From contig JAHZKU010000032.1 of NCBI GenBank assembly GCA_022600255.1, forward strand, positions 1 to 29,276: a DNA stretch of 29,276 nt, read 5' to 3'. The notes under the pieces were generated by a model, which did not search any database, was not told the DNA's origin, and worked only from the letters and a program-made list of their open reading frames with translations. Numbering within the stretch: the stretch's first letter is position 1; the number at the start of each line of letters is the position of its first letter. The translations under genes and the position numbers were made by a program. Shown piece by piece: positions 17,093-24,588 of this stretch. This DNA comes from Actinomycetes bacterium (GTDB taxonomy: Bacteria; Actinomycetota; Actinomycetes; S36-B12; GCA-2699445).

Positions 17093-17787
17093 CAGTTGTT
17101 GTCCTTCTTGGCAGGCGCTTTCTTAGCAGCGGTCTTCTTCGCCGGCGCTTTCTTAGCAGCAGTCTTCTTCGCCGGCGCTTTCTTAGCAGCAGTCTTCTTC
17201 GCCGGCGCTTTCTTAGCAGCGGTCTTCTTGGCGGGGGCTTGCTTGGCTGCTGCCGGCTCGTCCTGCGCTGCGGGTTCAGCTGGCTGTGAGTCACGCGACT
17301 TGGGGGCAACCGAAACCGCGTTTTCGGGCAGCATTGCCGCGGCTGCACCGCCGGCGACCCGAGCTGCCACGCCTGCTACGCCGCTGGCTGTCTTGCTCGC
17401 CGCGCCGGCGGCCGATTTCGCCGCTTTGCTCGAGGCACCCGCTGTACCCAACAGCGCACCGGTGGCCCGCTCCTGCTCCTTTGCCAGCTGGTCTTCTAGC
17501 CGGTGCACGTGCTGGCGGACCGCAGCGAGCTCATCCTCGCGTACAAAGCCCAACCGGTTAACGGCTCGCTCGACCTCCGTACGGATCAGCCCTGTCAGCA
17601 AGTCCCGATTTGTCCGACTGTTCTCCATGAGTTCGTCGGTTAACGCCTGCACCTGCTCTTGGCTCTTGGACCCGGCATCCACACCCTGGGTCACCAGGAG
17701 ATCAGCGATGTCTTTTGCTCGCTGTCGCGTTACATCTGTTAGTCCCGTGGCTACGTGGACATATCCGCGCAGAACGTCAAACACCAT
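17092..17787 (-). CDS. Phasin-like coiled-coil protein with H1-like Lys/Ala repeat tail
   Basis: 231 residues. The first ~110 form a helical, heptad-rich domain (TDVTRQRAKDIADLLV, EVERAVNRLGFV, HRLEDQLAKEQ) like phasin/PhaF-type proteins of polyester granules. An Ala/Ser/Gly-rich region (110-150) and an acidic stretch (PAEPAAQDEPAA) lead to a C-terminal tail of repeated AAKKAPAKKT units, as in histone H1-like and PhaF-type DNA-binding tails. ATG 17787 follows GGAG with a 6-nt spacer and is preferred to TTG 17799. It probably heads the minus-strand transcript to tlyA and beyond. Granule or nucleoid association is inferred; no PHA synthase is in the window. Confidence 0.8.
   Translation of the reverse strand: MVFDVLRGYVHVATGLTDVTRQRAKDIADLLVTQGVDAGSKSQEQVQALTDELMENSRTNRDLLTGLIRTEVERAVNRLGFVREDELAAVRQHVHRLEDQLAKEQERATGALLGTAGASSKAAKSAAGAASKTASGVAGVAARVAGGAAAAMLPENAVSVAPKSRDSQPAEPAAQDEPAAAKQAPAKKTAAKKAPAKKTAAKKAPAKKTAAKKAPAKKTAAKKAPAKKDNN
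17101..17250. repeat. Five-unit 30-bp tandem repeat within the phasin-like gene
   Basis: Units at 17101, 17131, 17161, 17191 and 17221, each 30 bp, encode a ten-residue AAKKAPAKKT-type repeat on the minus strand. Units 17161-17190 and 17191-17220 are identical and the outer ones diverge by a few bases. This suggests growth by slippage or unequal exchange. Copy number is likely to vary between strains. Confidence 0.92.
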
Positions 17788-17811
17788 GACTTGCTCCAAT
17801 CAATCACTTAC

Positions 17812-17840
17812 ATTGTCCTCTCCGGCAGGACCGCGCGCAA
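17812..17840 (-). promoter_or_regulatory. Weak sigma-A-like promoter before the phasin-like gene
   Basis: Read on the minus strand, TTGCGC (17840-17835) and GACAAT (17817-17812) are separated by 17 nt. The -10 matches TATAAT at 4 of 6 positions and the -35 matches TTGACA at 3 of 6. The start point would fall about 15-20 nt before ATG 17787, leaving room for the visible GGAG. It lies in the divergent gap with the SCP2-like gene. This is a pattern match only. Confidence 0.3.
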
Positions 17841-18070
17841 ACCATCCCGCTGACTGCGCGCGTCCCAGAACCTGGGTCCACCGTTGCCGGGCGCGGATGC
17901 GGTTGCTGGCCGCAACAGTCCGCCATTGGGTGTGGCCCACCGCACCATCCTCGGACCACCGCAAGTAGGGTGTCTATGTCGCGGCAGGTTGTTGCCTGGG
18001 CGCTAGGATCACTACTGGGCAGGCGGCTTCGCCGGCGGCCTGATCGTGATTTGAGTCGAGTCGGAGGGTC

Positions 18071-18412
18071 ATGGCAACCAGGGAGCAAGTCCAAGCCGCC
18101 ATTCAGACGCTGCTTGACCGACTAGATGACGTCGATCCGGACGCCCGCAAAAAGCGTCTACCCGATCGCACCATCGGAGTACAACTGCTTGACCTAGACA
18201 TCACCTACATCGGCGAGTTGACGCAGGGCGAGATCGTGAACGTGCATGCCGACTCCGGTGAGGTCAAACCGCAAATCCGACTGGTGTGCAACAGCGACGA
18301 CCTGTTGGCCTTGACCGACGGCGAGTTGAGCTTTGCGCATGCTTGGGCCACCGGGCAAGTCCGGCTTGATGCCAGCCTGCGAGATCTGCTGCGGCTACGT
18401 AACCTGACCTGA
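18071..18412 (+). CDS. SCP2 sterol-binding-like small protein
   Basis: 113 residues. The later part (about 50-105) has the SCP2 pattern: VNVHADSGEVKPQIRLVCNSDDLLALTDGELSFAHAWATGQV followed by RLDASLRDLLRLRNL resembles the strand-helix end of lipid-binding SCP2 proteins (key pieces LTDGELSF and GQVRLDASL). SCP2 domains hold hydrophobic ligands; the natural ligand here is unknown. The N-terminal half (QAAIQTLLDRLDDVDPDARKK) is helical. ATG 18071 follows GGAGGG closely. It is divergent from the phasin-like gene, an arrangement that may reflect shared control. I know of similar small SCP2-like genes near tlyA in other Actinobacteria. Confidence 0.78.
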   Translation: MATREQVQAAIQTLLDRLDDVDPDARKKRLPDRTIGVQLLDLDITYIGELTQGEIVNVHADSGEVKPQIRLVCNSDDLLALTDGELSFAHAWATGQVRLDASLRDLLRLRNLT

Positions 18413-18433
18413 ACCGAACGACCCGCCATCACA

Positions 18434-18452
18434 GCCCAGCTTGAGGTTGGGC
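18434..18452 (+). terminator. Hairpin after the SCP2-like gene
   Basis: GCCCAGC-TTGAG-GTTGGGC forms a 7-bp stem with one G-U pair and a 5-nt loop, 21 nt after the stop codon at 18412 and before the transporter start at 18505. No T-tract follows. It may end the SCP2 transcript, but without a T-tract the call is weak. Confidence 0.35.
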
Positions 18453-18504
18453 CAACTCACCTGATCGTGCCAGGCACAGCAGCACCAAGCGATACCGTGG
18501 CTCC

Positions 18505-19695
18505 GTGCCTTCCCCTCTCGGAGACAGTAGTGAACTGGCTACGCCAGCACTGCGGACCCAGAGGCGCTTCTGGTCCCGGTTGCTTTCTTCTCCTCCTCCG
18601 GGATCCGGCCCGGTAGATATCGGGCCCAACTGGTACGCGTCGGTCATGGGCACGGGGATCGTAGCCACCGCCGCCGTCACGCTGCCATTCACGAACTCCT
18701 TGGTGCAATGGTTCGCCTACCTGGTATGGCTGGGGGCCGCCGTTCTCCTCCTCGGGCTGATCACAGCCTCGATTCGGCAATGGCTTCGTCACCCTGAGCT
18801 GGCGCGGGGGCACCTGACCAATCCAATGATGGCCCAGTTCTACGGCGCGCCACCCATGGCACTCATGACGGTCGGCACTGGTGCACTCCTAGTACAGAAA
18901 CCGCTCTTGGGAGACTCGGTATCTTTGGGGATTGCTTGGTCGCTGTGGATCATCGGCACCATCGGTGGCCTGGTTACGGCGGTGGTGGTTCCCTATTTGC
19001 TATTCACCCGCCACCAAGTCCGCAAAGACGGTGCATTCGGCGGCTGGCTCATGCCAGTAGTCCCCCCGATGGTATCCGCCGCCGGCGGCGCGTTGCTGGT
19101 TCCGTATGCACCCGCTGGCGCCGTACGAGAGACGATGCTTTACGGCTGCTACGCGCTGTTCGGACTGAGTCTCATGGCGGCGTTCATTATCATTACGCTC
19201 ATCTGGAGCCGACTCGCCCACTTCGGCTCGTCCGGCTCGGCGCGGGTGCCAACCTTGTGGATCGTGCTTGGCCCACTAGGCCAGTCCATCACGGCGGCTG
19301 GCGCCCTAGGCACCAACGCCAAGACCGCCGTGGAACCGCAGCTGGCCGCAGCCATGGATGTATTCGCGATTATCTACGGCGTACCGGTTTGGGGTTTCGC
19401 GATCCTGTGGGCGTGCCTGGCCACGCTACTAACACTGCGGGCCCGCAAGCAGAACATGTCTTTCGCGTTGACATGGTGGGCCTTCACGTTTCCAGTCGGC
19501 ACTTGTGTGACCGGAACGAGCCAACTGGCATTTCACACCGATCTGATCACATTCAAGGTCGCCGCGATGGTGGCCTACCTAGGCCTATTGCTCGCCTGGC
19601 TGCTGGTTCTGTTGCGCACCACACGCGGCATCTTTCGCGGTCCACTGCTCACGCCCGCCCCGCTCAAACAACCCCCGGCCCGCAAAGCTGAATAG
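18505..19695 (+). CDS. TDT (TehA/SLAC1-type) family transporter
   Basis: 396 residues with about ten transmembrane helices, matching the tellurite-resistance/dicarboxylate transporter (TDT) fold. The signature PNWYASVMGTGIVATAA (about 41-57) opens helix 1, and QFYGAPPMALMTVGTGAL follows in the family position. Later helices include GPLGQSITAAGALG and YGVPVWGFAILW. Members move C4-dicarboxylates, sulfite or anions, or affect tellurite sensitivity; the substrate cannot be read from sequence. GTG 18505 is the first plausible start, without a good ribosome site, so the ~40-residue cytoplasmic leader could be shorter. It is followed by the tRNA gene. Confidence 0.88.
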   Translation: MPSPLGDSSELATPALRTQRRFWSRLLSSPPPGSGPVDIGPNWYASVMGTGIVATAAVTLPFTNSLVQWFAYLVWLGAAVLLLGLITASIRQWLRHPELARGHLTNPMMAQFYGAPPMALMTVGTGALLVQKPLLGDSVSLGIAWSLWIIGTIGGLVTAVVVPYLLFTRHQVRKDGAFGGWLMPVVPPMVSAAGGALLVPYAPAGAVRETMLYGCYALFGLSLMAAFIIITLIWSRLAHFGSSGSARVPTLWIVLGPLGQSITAAGALGTNAKTAVEPQLAAAMDVFAIIYGVPVWGFAILWACLATLLTLRARKQNMSFALTWWAFTFPVGTCVTGTSQLAFHTDLITFKVAAMVAYLGLLLAWLLVLLRTTRGIFRGPLLTPAPLKQPPARKAE

Positions 19696-19754
19696 CCCAA
19701 AGCGGGTAAGTGGAATTCGGGTACGGCATTGGCGGTATCATCAGCTAGTGGAAA

Positions 19755-19831
19755 GCCCCGGTATCCCAACCGGCAGAGGAAGCGGTCTCAAACACCGTCC
19801 AGTGTGGGTTCGACTCCCACCCGGGGCACCA
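19755..19831 (+). tRNA. tRNA with CAA (Leu) anticodon and short variable loop
   Basis: A 77-nt cloverleaf with encoded CCA. Acceptor stem GCCCCGG/CCGGGGC has seven perfect pairs with discriminator A. The D-arm starts TCC and closes with GGA (three pairs), with a GG in the loop. The anticodon stem GCGGT/ACCGT encloses loop CTCAAAC, so the anticodon is CAA, reading the Leu codon UUG. The T-arm is GTGGG-TTCGACT-CCCAC. The variable region is only CCAGT (5 nt), whereas bacterial tRNA-Leu normally has a long variable arm. A14, A15 with U48, and A73, features used by LeuRS in E. coli, seem present. The amino acid is therefore probable, not certain. Confidence 0.88.
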
Positions 19832-19838
19832 GATTTCT

Positions 19839-19860
19839 TGTGGCAAACCTCGCGGCCACA
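19839..19860 (+). terminator. Weak hairpin just after the tRNA
   Basis: TGTGGC and GCCACA form a 6-bp stem around a 10-nt loop, beginning 8 nt after the CCA end. No T-tract follows. It could help end tRNA transcription or mark processing; support is weak. Confidence 0.25.
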
Positions 19861-19935
19861 CCCCGTGCCCTGGGAGACGCTGACGCCTGCCGTTGACCGG
19901 ACGCCCGGCTGCCGTGTGACCGCTACTGTAGGTGG

Positions 19936-20721
19936 GTGCCAAACGATTCGCCTATCCCCGATTCAGCACTCCAAACCCAGGCCCTTTCTCGTGCCTTCGG
20001 TGAGAAGAACGCGGTCAACGACATCTCGTTTCAGATCCCGATGGGGTTGTTCTACGGTATCTGTGGGCCGAATGGGGCGGGCAAAACCACCACACTCAAG
20101 ATGGCCACGGGGTTACTGCGCCCGTCGTCGGGCCGGGTCAGCGTGGCCGGCGTCGACGTCTGGGCCGATCCGGTGGCGGCCAAGCGGCACTTCGGGTTTG
20201 TGCCGGACAATCCACAACTGTTTGATCGACTTAATGCCCCAGAGACCCTGGCGTTTATCGGCGCGCTACGCAAGATGGACCCCGCTACGGTTCAGGCGCG
20301 CACCGAAGAGATTCTGCTGGCCCTGGATCTGGTGAACGACCGGAACACGATTCTGGCGGACTATTCCCTGGGGATGACGAAGAAGATCGGCTTGGCGGCC
20401 GCGATCCTACATAACCCCCGCGTGCTGATTTTAGATGAGCCGTTCGGATCACTGGATCCGGTGAACACCGCTGTTATGGAGGAGCTGCTGCAACTGCACG
20501 TTCAGAGCGGGGGCAGTGTGATCTTCTCCTCCCACGTGATGGACGTCGTGGAACGACTGTGCCAACGCATCGTCATCATCGATCAGGGCCAGATCAAGGC
20601 CGAAGGCACGATCGCGGAGGTTTCCGGCGGCAAGCGGCTGCAAGATGCCTTTGTCGATCTGGTCGGCGGACGAGCTCTGGACGACGGGAGTATGAAGTGG
20701 TTTGGGTCTTCGTCCGACTAA
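19936..20721 (+). CDS. ABC transporter ATP-binding protein (ABC-2/EcsA-like)
   Basis: 261 residues, the cytoplasmic ATPase of an exporter. Walker A GPNGAGKTT is at 44-52, the signature here YSLGMTKK at 143-150 (SLGM replacing SGGQ), Walker B VLILDEPFGSLDP at 163-175 and the switch His200 in SSHVMD. The Q-loop region reads GFVPDNPQLFD, and the VPD form plus SLGM are common in the EcsA-like ABC-2 subfamily. GTG 19936 is the first start; a clear Shine-Dalgarno is lacking. The 3' end overlaps the permease start by 25 nt, so the two are one operon. The exported substrate is unknown. Confidence 0.92.
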   Translation: MPNDSPIPDSALQTQALSRAFGEKNAVNDISFQIPMGLFYGICGPNGAGKTTTLKMATGLLRPSSGRVSVAGVDVWADPVAAKRHFGFVPDNPQLFDRLNAPETLAFIGALRKMDPATVQARTEEILLALDLVNDRNTILADYSLGMTKKIGLAAAILHNPRVLILDEPFGSLDPVNTAVMEELLQLHVQSGGSVIFSSHVMDVVERLCQRIVIIDQGQIKAEGTIAEVSGGKRLQDAFVDLVGGRALDDGSMKWFGSSSD

Positions 20722-22286
20722 AACTGGCGCTGTTGCGCAGTGGTTTCGCCGCGTCGCCGGCGTCAACGGCCCTCTACACGCTAGGGACCGTTTTCTGCGT
20801 GGTAGCGGGGCTGGGGATGGGTTACGTACTGGCCGTTGCGCTGGGCACAGGCAACGAACTCGGCACTTTGTTGCCCGTGCTTGCGTTCATCGTGGTGTGG
20901 CTCATCTGGATCATGGGCCCCTTGTTGAACTCGGCACAAGGTGATCAGACGATTGATCCAGGCCGGTTGGAACTGCTGCCGCTGAGCGCCGCCACCCAGG
21001 TGCGCGGGCTGTTGATCTCCGGTTTGGTGGGGCCAGCCGCGTTGGGCACGCTGCTGGGGGCCGTCGCGGGCGCTTTCGCCGAAGGGATCAGCCTGCCCGC
21101 TCGGCTTACGGTGGCCCTGTGTGGCGTTCTGCTGGTATTCCTGTGCCTAGGCTGGTCACGGGCCATCGGCGCACTGTTCGTGGGTGTCCTGAACTCTCGA
21201 CGGGGCCGGGACTTGACCATTGCACTGTCGGCCGTGATTGCCGTCGGGGTCTATGTCATCTCTGAATCCATCAACAACACCGACCCCTTGACGCTCACCT
21301 CAACAGATGTCACTGGCGCCACGCAGGCCTTGGCGGTCCTGCCACCAGCGGCGTTGGCGCAAGCCAGTATCGCGGCGACGCAAGGGCAATGGCTGGTGTC
21401 CGTTGCGTTGCTGCTTTGGGGGACGTTTGGGATCGGCATTGCGTTGCTGATCTGGCAATGGGCGCTAGCCCGGCGCCCAGATGGCGGCAGCGGCCAGAAA
21501 GTGGTGGCGATCAATGGCAGCGATGTCGTGACACAAGACATCCTCTACCCCGCCTGGGTGCGGTGGCTGCCGCACAACCCAATTGGAGCCACGGCCGCCA
21601 AAGAATTGCGGTACTTCTTCTTTCGCTCCACGCTGCAACTGCAGCAGCTCGCCATCGGCACCTTGGTGTCGTTGGTCCTGGTAGCCCAGACCGTGTTCAG
21701 CGGGCAGAGCACTGGCACAGCCACGTTTATCGGGGTGTTCGTGATGTTTCTCGTGCTTTGGCAGAGCGCCCCGAACACGTTCGGGATCGACAACGCCGCG
21801 GTGGCCAACTACATGTTGGCGGGCGTCGGGATGCGGCAGGTGCTACTCGGCAAGATGCTGGCGCTCCTGATTCTGGTGCTGCCGCTCGGGATCATCGTGC
21901 AAGTCGGTTCTGCCGCTGTGTTGGACACCTGGGACACCCTGCCGCTCTCGCTGGCGCTGATCCCGATCCCATGGCTGATCTGGCTTGGGTTGGGATCCCA
22001 ACTGTCAGTAAGGACAGCCTTCCCTCTGATTCCAGGGCACAAGCCCAACACCGCAGTCGCCATTGGAGCCGTGTTGGGCGGCCTGATCGGAGCGCTCATC
22101 ATCGGCGGATTGTTGCTGATGATGGGATTGGCCGTGGTGTCCCTCACCGGCTTTGAATGGCTCGGAGTGCTCACGGCCTGGCTCTTGGGCAGTCTGTTTG
22201 CATTCCTGTGCTACCGCAACGCTGCGGCGCACCTAGAAGCCCAACCCGAGGAACTCCTGCAGTCGCTGCAGGCTGGACAGTCCTAG
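20697..22286 (+). CDS. ABC transporter permease, large polytopic subunit
   Basis: 529 residues with about twelve transmembrane segments in two sets (about 20-225 and 320-510) around a soluble central part (about 270-320). It lacks ATP-binding motifs and should be the membrane partner of the preceding ATPase. The frame stays open upstream to 20559, but that leader is Arg/Gly-rich shadow sequence. GTG 20697 follows GGGAG with a 6-nt spacer and gives VWVFVRLKLALLRSGF, a typical ABC-2 permease beginning. I do not recognise a specific family beyond ABC-2-like exporters. Its TAG shares the CTAG at 22283-22286 with the nusB stop on the other strand. Confidence 0.88.
   Translation: MVWVFVRLKLALLRSGFAASPASTALYTLGTVFCVVAGLGMGYVLAVALGTGNELGTLLPVLAFIVVWLIWIMGPLLNSAQGDQTIDPGRLELLPLSAATQVRGLLISGLVGPAALGTLLGAVAGAFAEGISLPARLTVALCGVLLVFLCLGWSRAIGALFVGVLNSRRGRDLTIALSAVIAVGVYVISESINNTDPLTLTSTDVTGATQALAVLPPAALAQASIAATQGQWLVSVALLLWGTFGIGIALLIWQWALARRPDGGSGQKVVAINGSDVVTQDILYPAWVRWLPHNPIGATAAKELRYFFFRSTLQLQQLAIGTLVSLVLVAQTVFSGQSTGTATFIGVFVMFLVLWQSAPNTFGIDNAAVANYMLAGVGMRQVLLGKMLALLILVLPLGIIVQVGSAAVLDTWDTLPLSLALIPIPWLIWLGLGSQLSVRTAFPLIPGHKPNTAVAIGAVLGGLIGALIIGGLLLMMGLAVVSLTGFEWLGVLTAWLLGSLFAFLCYRNAAAHLEAQPEELLQSLQAGQS
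22256..22272. terminator. Perfect hairpin at the nusB/ABC permease convergence
   Basis: CCTGCAG-TCG-CTGCAGG is a perfect 7-bp inverted repeat with a 3-nt loop. It lies inside the last codons of the permease and 10 nt beyond the nusB stop, read on the minus strand. It could stop the incoming aro-efp-nusB transcript. Neither flank has a T-tract. Position and symmetry are the evidence. Confidence 0.45.
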
Positions 22287-22825
22287 TCTTGGCGCGGTCC
22301 GTCCGCCACGTCTGCTTCGGGCGAGGCCGACACACCTAAATTGGACGCCTGCGGTTGTTCGGGGACATCCTCACCCTCCGCGAGTGCCGACACGACCGCT
22401 GGACTCCCTGTCGCGGCGGGCTTGTCACGCAGGATCTTCCCGAGCACCCCATTCACAAAAGGTGGGGATTCATCGGTGGAAAACTCCTTGGTGATTTCCA
22501 CCGCCTCGGCCACGGCCACCTTGTCGGGAATGTCGTCGCGCCAGAACAACTCGAAGACCCCGAGGCGCAAGACATTGCGATCGACCCGCGGCATCCGATC
22601 CAACGTCCAACCGATGGAGTTCTCCGCAATGATCTGGTTAATGTGATCCCAATGATCAACCACCCCTTCCACCAGTTCCACCGTGAAGGGGTTCAAGGGC
22701 GGTTGGTCGGCGGCCGTCCGGCGGCGCTGGAAATCCGCCAGCGCATCAATCACCGAGGCTTGCCGGACATCGGCCTCGAACAGAATATCTAGCGCCTTAC
22801 GACGCGCTTTTCCTCTAGCAGACAC
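22283..22825 (-). CDS. nusB: Transcription antitermination factor NusB
   Basis: RNA-binding partner of NusE (S10) in rRNA antitermination. 180 residues. The all-helical core covers 1-135: RGKARRKALDILFEADVR at the N-terminus, VELVEGVVDHWDHI, RMPRVDRNVLRLGVFEL and VAEAVEITKEFSTDESPPFVNG-type end (key pieces EAVEITKEFS and FVNGVLGKI). A 40-residue disordered acidic tail follows, as in several Actinobacteria. GTG 22825 directly abuts the efp stop (TAAGTG). It is the last gene of the aro-pepQ-efp-nusB operon and converges on the ABC permease. Confidence 0.95.
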   Translation of the reverse strand: MSARGKARRKALDILFEADVRQASVIDALADFQRRRTAADQPPLNPFTVELVEGVVDHWDHINQIIAENSIGWTLDRMPRVDRNVLRLGVFELFWRDDIPDKVAVAEAVEITKEFSTDESPPFVNGVLGKILRDKPAATGSPAVVSALAEGEDVPEQPQASNLGVSASPEADVADGPRQD

Positions 22826-23386
22826 TTAGTTGATGCGCCCTTGGTAGGAGCCATCGCGAGTGTCGACCTTCACCTTGGTGCCTTCGTCCACGAACAGTGG
22901 CACCTGAATCTGCGCCCCCGTCTCTAAGGTGGCTGGCTTGGTACCGCCGGAGGACCGGTCCCCCTGCAGCCCGGGCTCAGTGAAGGTGATGGTCAGCTCC
23001 ACCGAAGCCGGAAGCTCGACATACAACGGATTGTCGTCGTGCATGGCCACGACGGCCTCTTGGTTCTCCAGCATGAAGTTGATGGCGTCACCCACAACAA
23101 CGTCGGTAACCGGAATCTGATCGTAGGTGCTGGAATCCATGAAGATGAACGTGTCGCCGTCGCGGTATAGGTACTGCATGTCGCGTTTGTCGACGTTCGC
23201 AAAGTCGACTTTCGCGCCGGCGTTGAATGTCTTGTCGACGACCTTCCCCGACAGAACGTTCTTGAGCTTGCTGCGGACAAAAGCCCCGCCCTTGCCAGGT
23301 TTTACGTGCTGGAACTCAATTACAGTCCACAGTTGGCCATCCAGGCTCAACACGACGCCGTTCTTCAGGTCATTACTCGTCGCCAT
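22826..23386 (-). CDS. efp: Translation elongation factor P
   Basis: Relieves ribosome stalling at polyproline. 186 residues, normal length, with the KOW-like N-domain and two OB domains. The tip loop reads KPGKGGAF with Lys32 at the position that is modified in many bacteria; no modification enzyme is in this window. The C-domain has the signature FVDEGTKVKVDTRDGSYQGR. ATG 23386 follows AGGAG with a 7-nt spacer, a strong site. Together with the 62-nt gap to pepQ this could allow higher translation than its neighbours. nusB follows with no gap. Confidence 0.97.
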   Translation of the reverse strand: MATSNDLKNGVVLSLDGQLWTVIEFQHVKPGKGGAFVRSKLKNVLSGKVVDKTFNAGAKVDFANVDKRDMQYLYRDGDTFIFMDSSTYDQIPVTDVVVGDAINFMLENQEAVVAMHDDNPLYVELPASVELTITFTEPGLQGDRSSGGTKPATLETGAQIQVPLFVDEGTKVKVDTRDGSYQGRIN

Positions 23387-23448
23387 GCAATATCTCCTCT
23401 AGTTTGTCGTAATCCCACTTACTGGCCGATCGGATCGCAGCGGCCGGA

Positions 23449-24582
23449 TTAGCCCACACGGGCCAATGCCCTTGGGTAGCTTGACAAGGCACGCGCCCCA
23501 GACTCAGTCACTACCAAAGTGTCTTCGATGCGAACGCCACCGCGCCCTGGAAAATAAGCCCCCGGCTCCACTGTGATCACATCACCAGTTACCAGCCTAC
23601 TCGTGGTGACCGCAGTCATGATCGGCGCCTCGTGAATCTCCAGCCCAACACCGTGCCCGAGGCCATGGGTGAAGTTCTGCGCCCAGCCCACCGCATCCAG
23701 TGATTCCCGTGCCACCCGATACGGCACCTCGGCTGGTAGGCCAGCCCGCACAACAGCGCGGGCCCGCTCGGCCGCATCCGCCACTGCTGCGTGGATGGCC
23801 AGTTGTTCGGTGTCTGGGTCACGGCCCACCACAAAGGTTCGTGTGATGTCGCTGTGGTAGTGCCCCAGTTTGGCACCGAAGTCGATTTTCAGCAGGTCCC
23901 CGGTCTGCACGGGTGCCGCCGTCGGGACGTGGTGCGGCACCGCTGAGTGTGCACCGGCGGCCACAATCGTGGCGAAGGCTTTGTCGTCCGCGCCGAGCCG
24001 CAACATCGCGAACTCAAGCTGACGAGCAATCTGTACCTCTTGGTCACCGATTCGGATATCGGAAACCACCTCAGCCAGCGCCGCTTCGGCGATCTGACAA
24101 GCGCGGGCGATTGTGTCAATCTCTTCGGGGTCCTTGTGTCGGCGCACCTCGGCTACGATGCCGGTGGTCGGTGACAGCAACTCCGGAGAGACGGTGCCGC
24201 GCAACTGCTGGAACTGAGCGACCGTCAGATGCTCGGCCTCAAAACCCACCTGAGACCCGTGGGCGGTCGCAGCGGCGAGATTCCCGGCCACTTGCGCCGC
24301 TTGCGCTAGCGCATCTCGCTCGAGCAGAACGTGATCGGCGGTGGTTTCGTGGCGGGCATGGAGTTCGTAGCGCCGGTCGGTAACTAAGGTGGCCTCAGCG
24401 TTCGCGCACAGCGCCAAGACACCGTTGGAACCAGAGAAACCACTCAGGTAGAAGATGTTGACCGGCGTGGTGACTAGGAGGGCCCCGATCCCCATCTTCT
24501 GAGCATGACGGCACACCGCGACCCGCCGAGCGTGATGCTGTTGTTGCGGATTCTTGATCAGGTTGAGTTCGCTGGCAGTCAC
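23449..24582 (-). CDS. pepQ: Xaa-Pro aminopeptidase/dipeptidase (M24 family)
   Basis: Cleaves N-terminal residues next to proline. 377 residues with an N-terminal creatinase-like domain (about 20-150, beginning ARRVAVCRHAQKMGI) and a C-terminal pita-bread domain. The five metal ligands are visible: Asp in KIDFGAKLG, Asp in HSDITRTF, His in GLGHGVGLEIHE, Glu in TVEPGAYF and Glu in GVRIEDTLVV. GTG 24582 begins 6 nt after the aroQ stop. The aroQ-pepQ-efp order matches mycobacteria. Assignment as aminopeptidase P or prolidase is open; the symbol follows usual practice in this locus. Confidence 0.92.
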   Translation of the reverse strand: MTASELNLIKNPQQQHHARRVAVCRHAQKMGIGALLVTTPVNIFYLSGFSGSNGVLALCANAEATLVTDRRYELHARHETTADHVLLERDALAQAAQVAGNLAAATAHGSQVGFEAEHLTVAQFQQLRGTVSPELLSPTTGIVAEVRRHKDPEEIDTIARACQIAEAALAEVVSDIRIGDQEVQIARQLEFAMLRLGADDKAFATIVAAGAHSAVPHHVPTAAPVQTGDLLKIDFGAKLGHYHSDITRTFVVGRDPDTEQLAIHAAVADAAERARAVVRAGLPAEVPYRVARESLDAVGWAQNFTHGLGHGVGLEIHEAPIMTAVTTSRLVTGDVITVEPGAYFPGRGGVRIEDTLVVTESGARALSSYPRALARVG

Positions 24583-24588
24583 TCGCGG

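Noticed and set aside
17101..17250. Possible CRISPR-like array
   Set aside because: Direct 30-bp units have no spacers and are in-frame coding repeats of a Lys/Ala tail.
17988..18009. Promoter for the SCP2-like gene (TTGTTG with TAGGAT)
   Set aside because: The two hexamers are only about 9 nt apart, too close for a sigma-A promoter, and no better -35 is at the right distance.
18936..19691. 251-codon plus-strand frame inside the TDT transporter
   Set aside because: His/Arg-rich shadow overlapping a membrane protein with clear family motifs.
20559..20696. N-terminal extension of the ABC permease
   Set aside because: Arg/Gly-rich shadow of the ATPase gene; the GTG at 20697 has a good ribosome site and a typical permease start.
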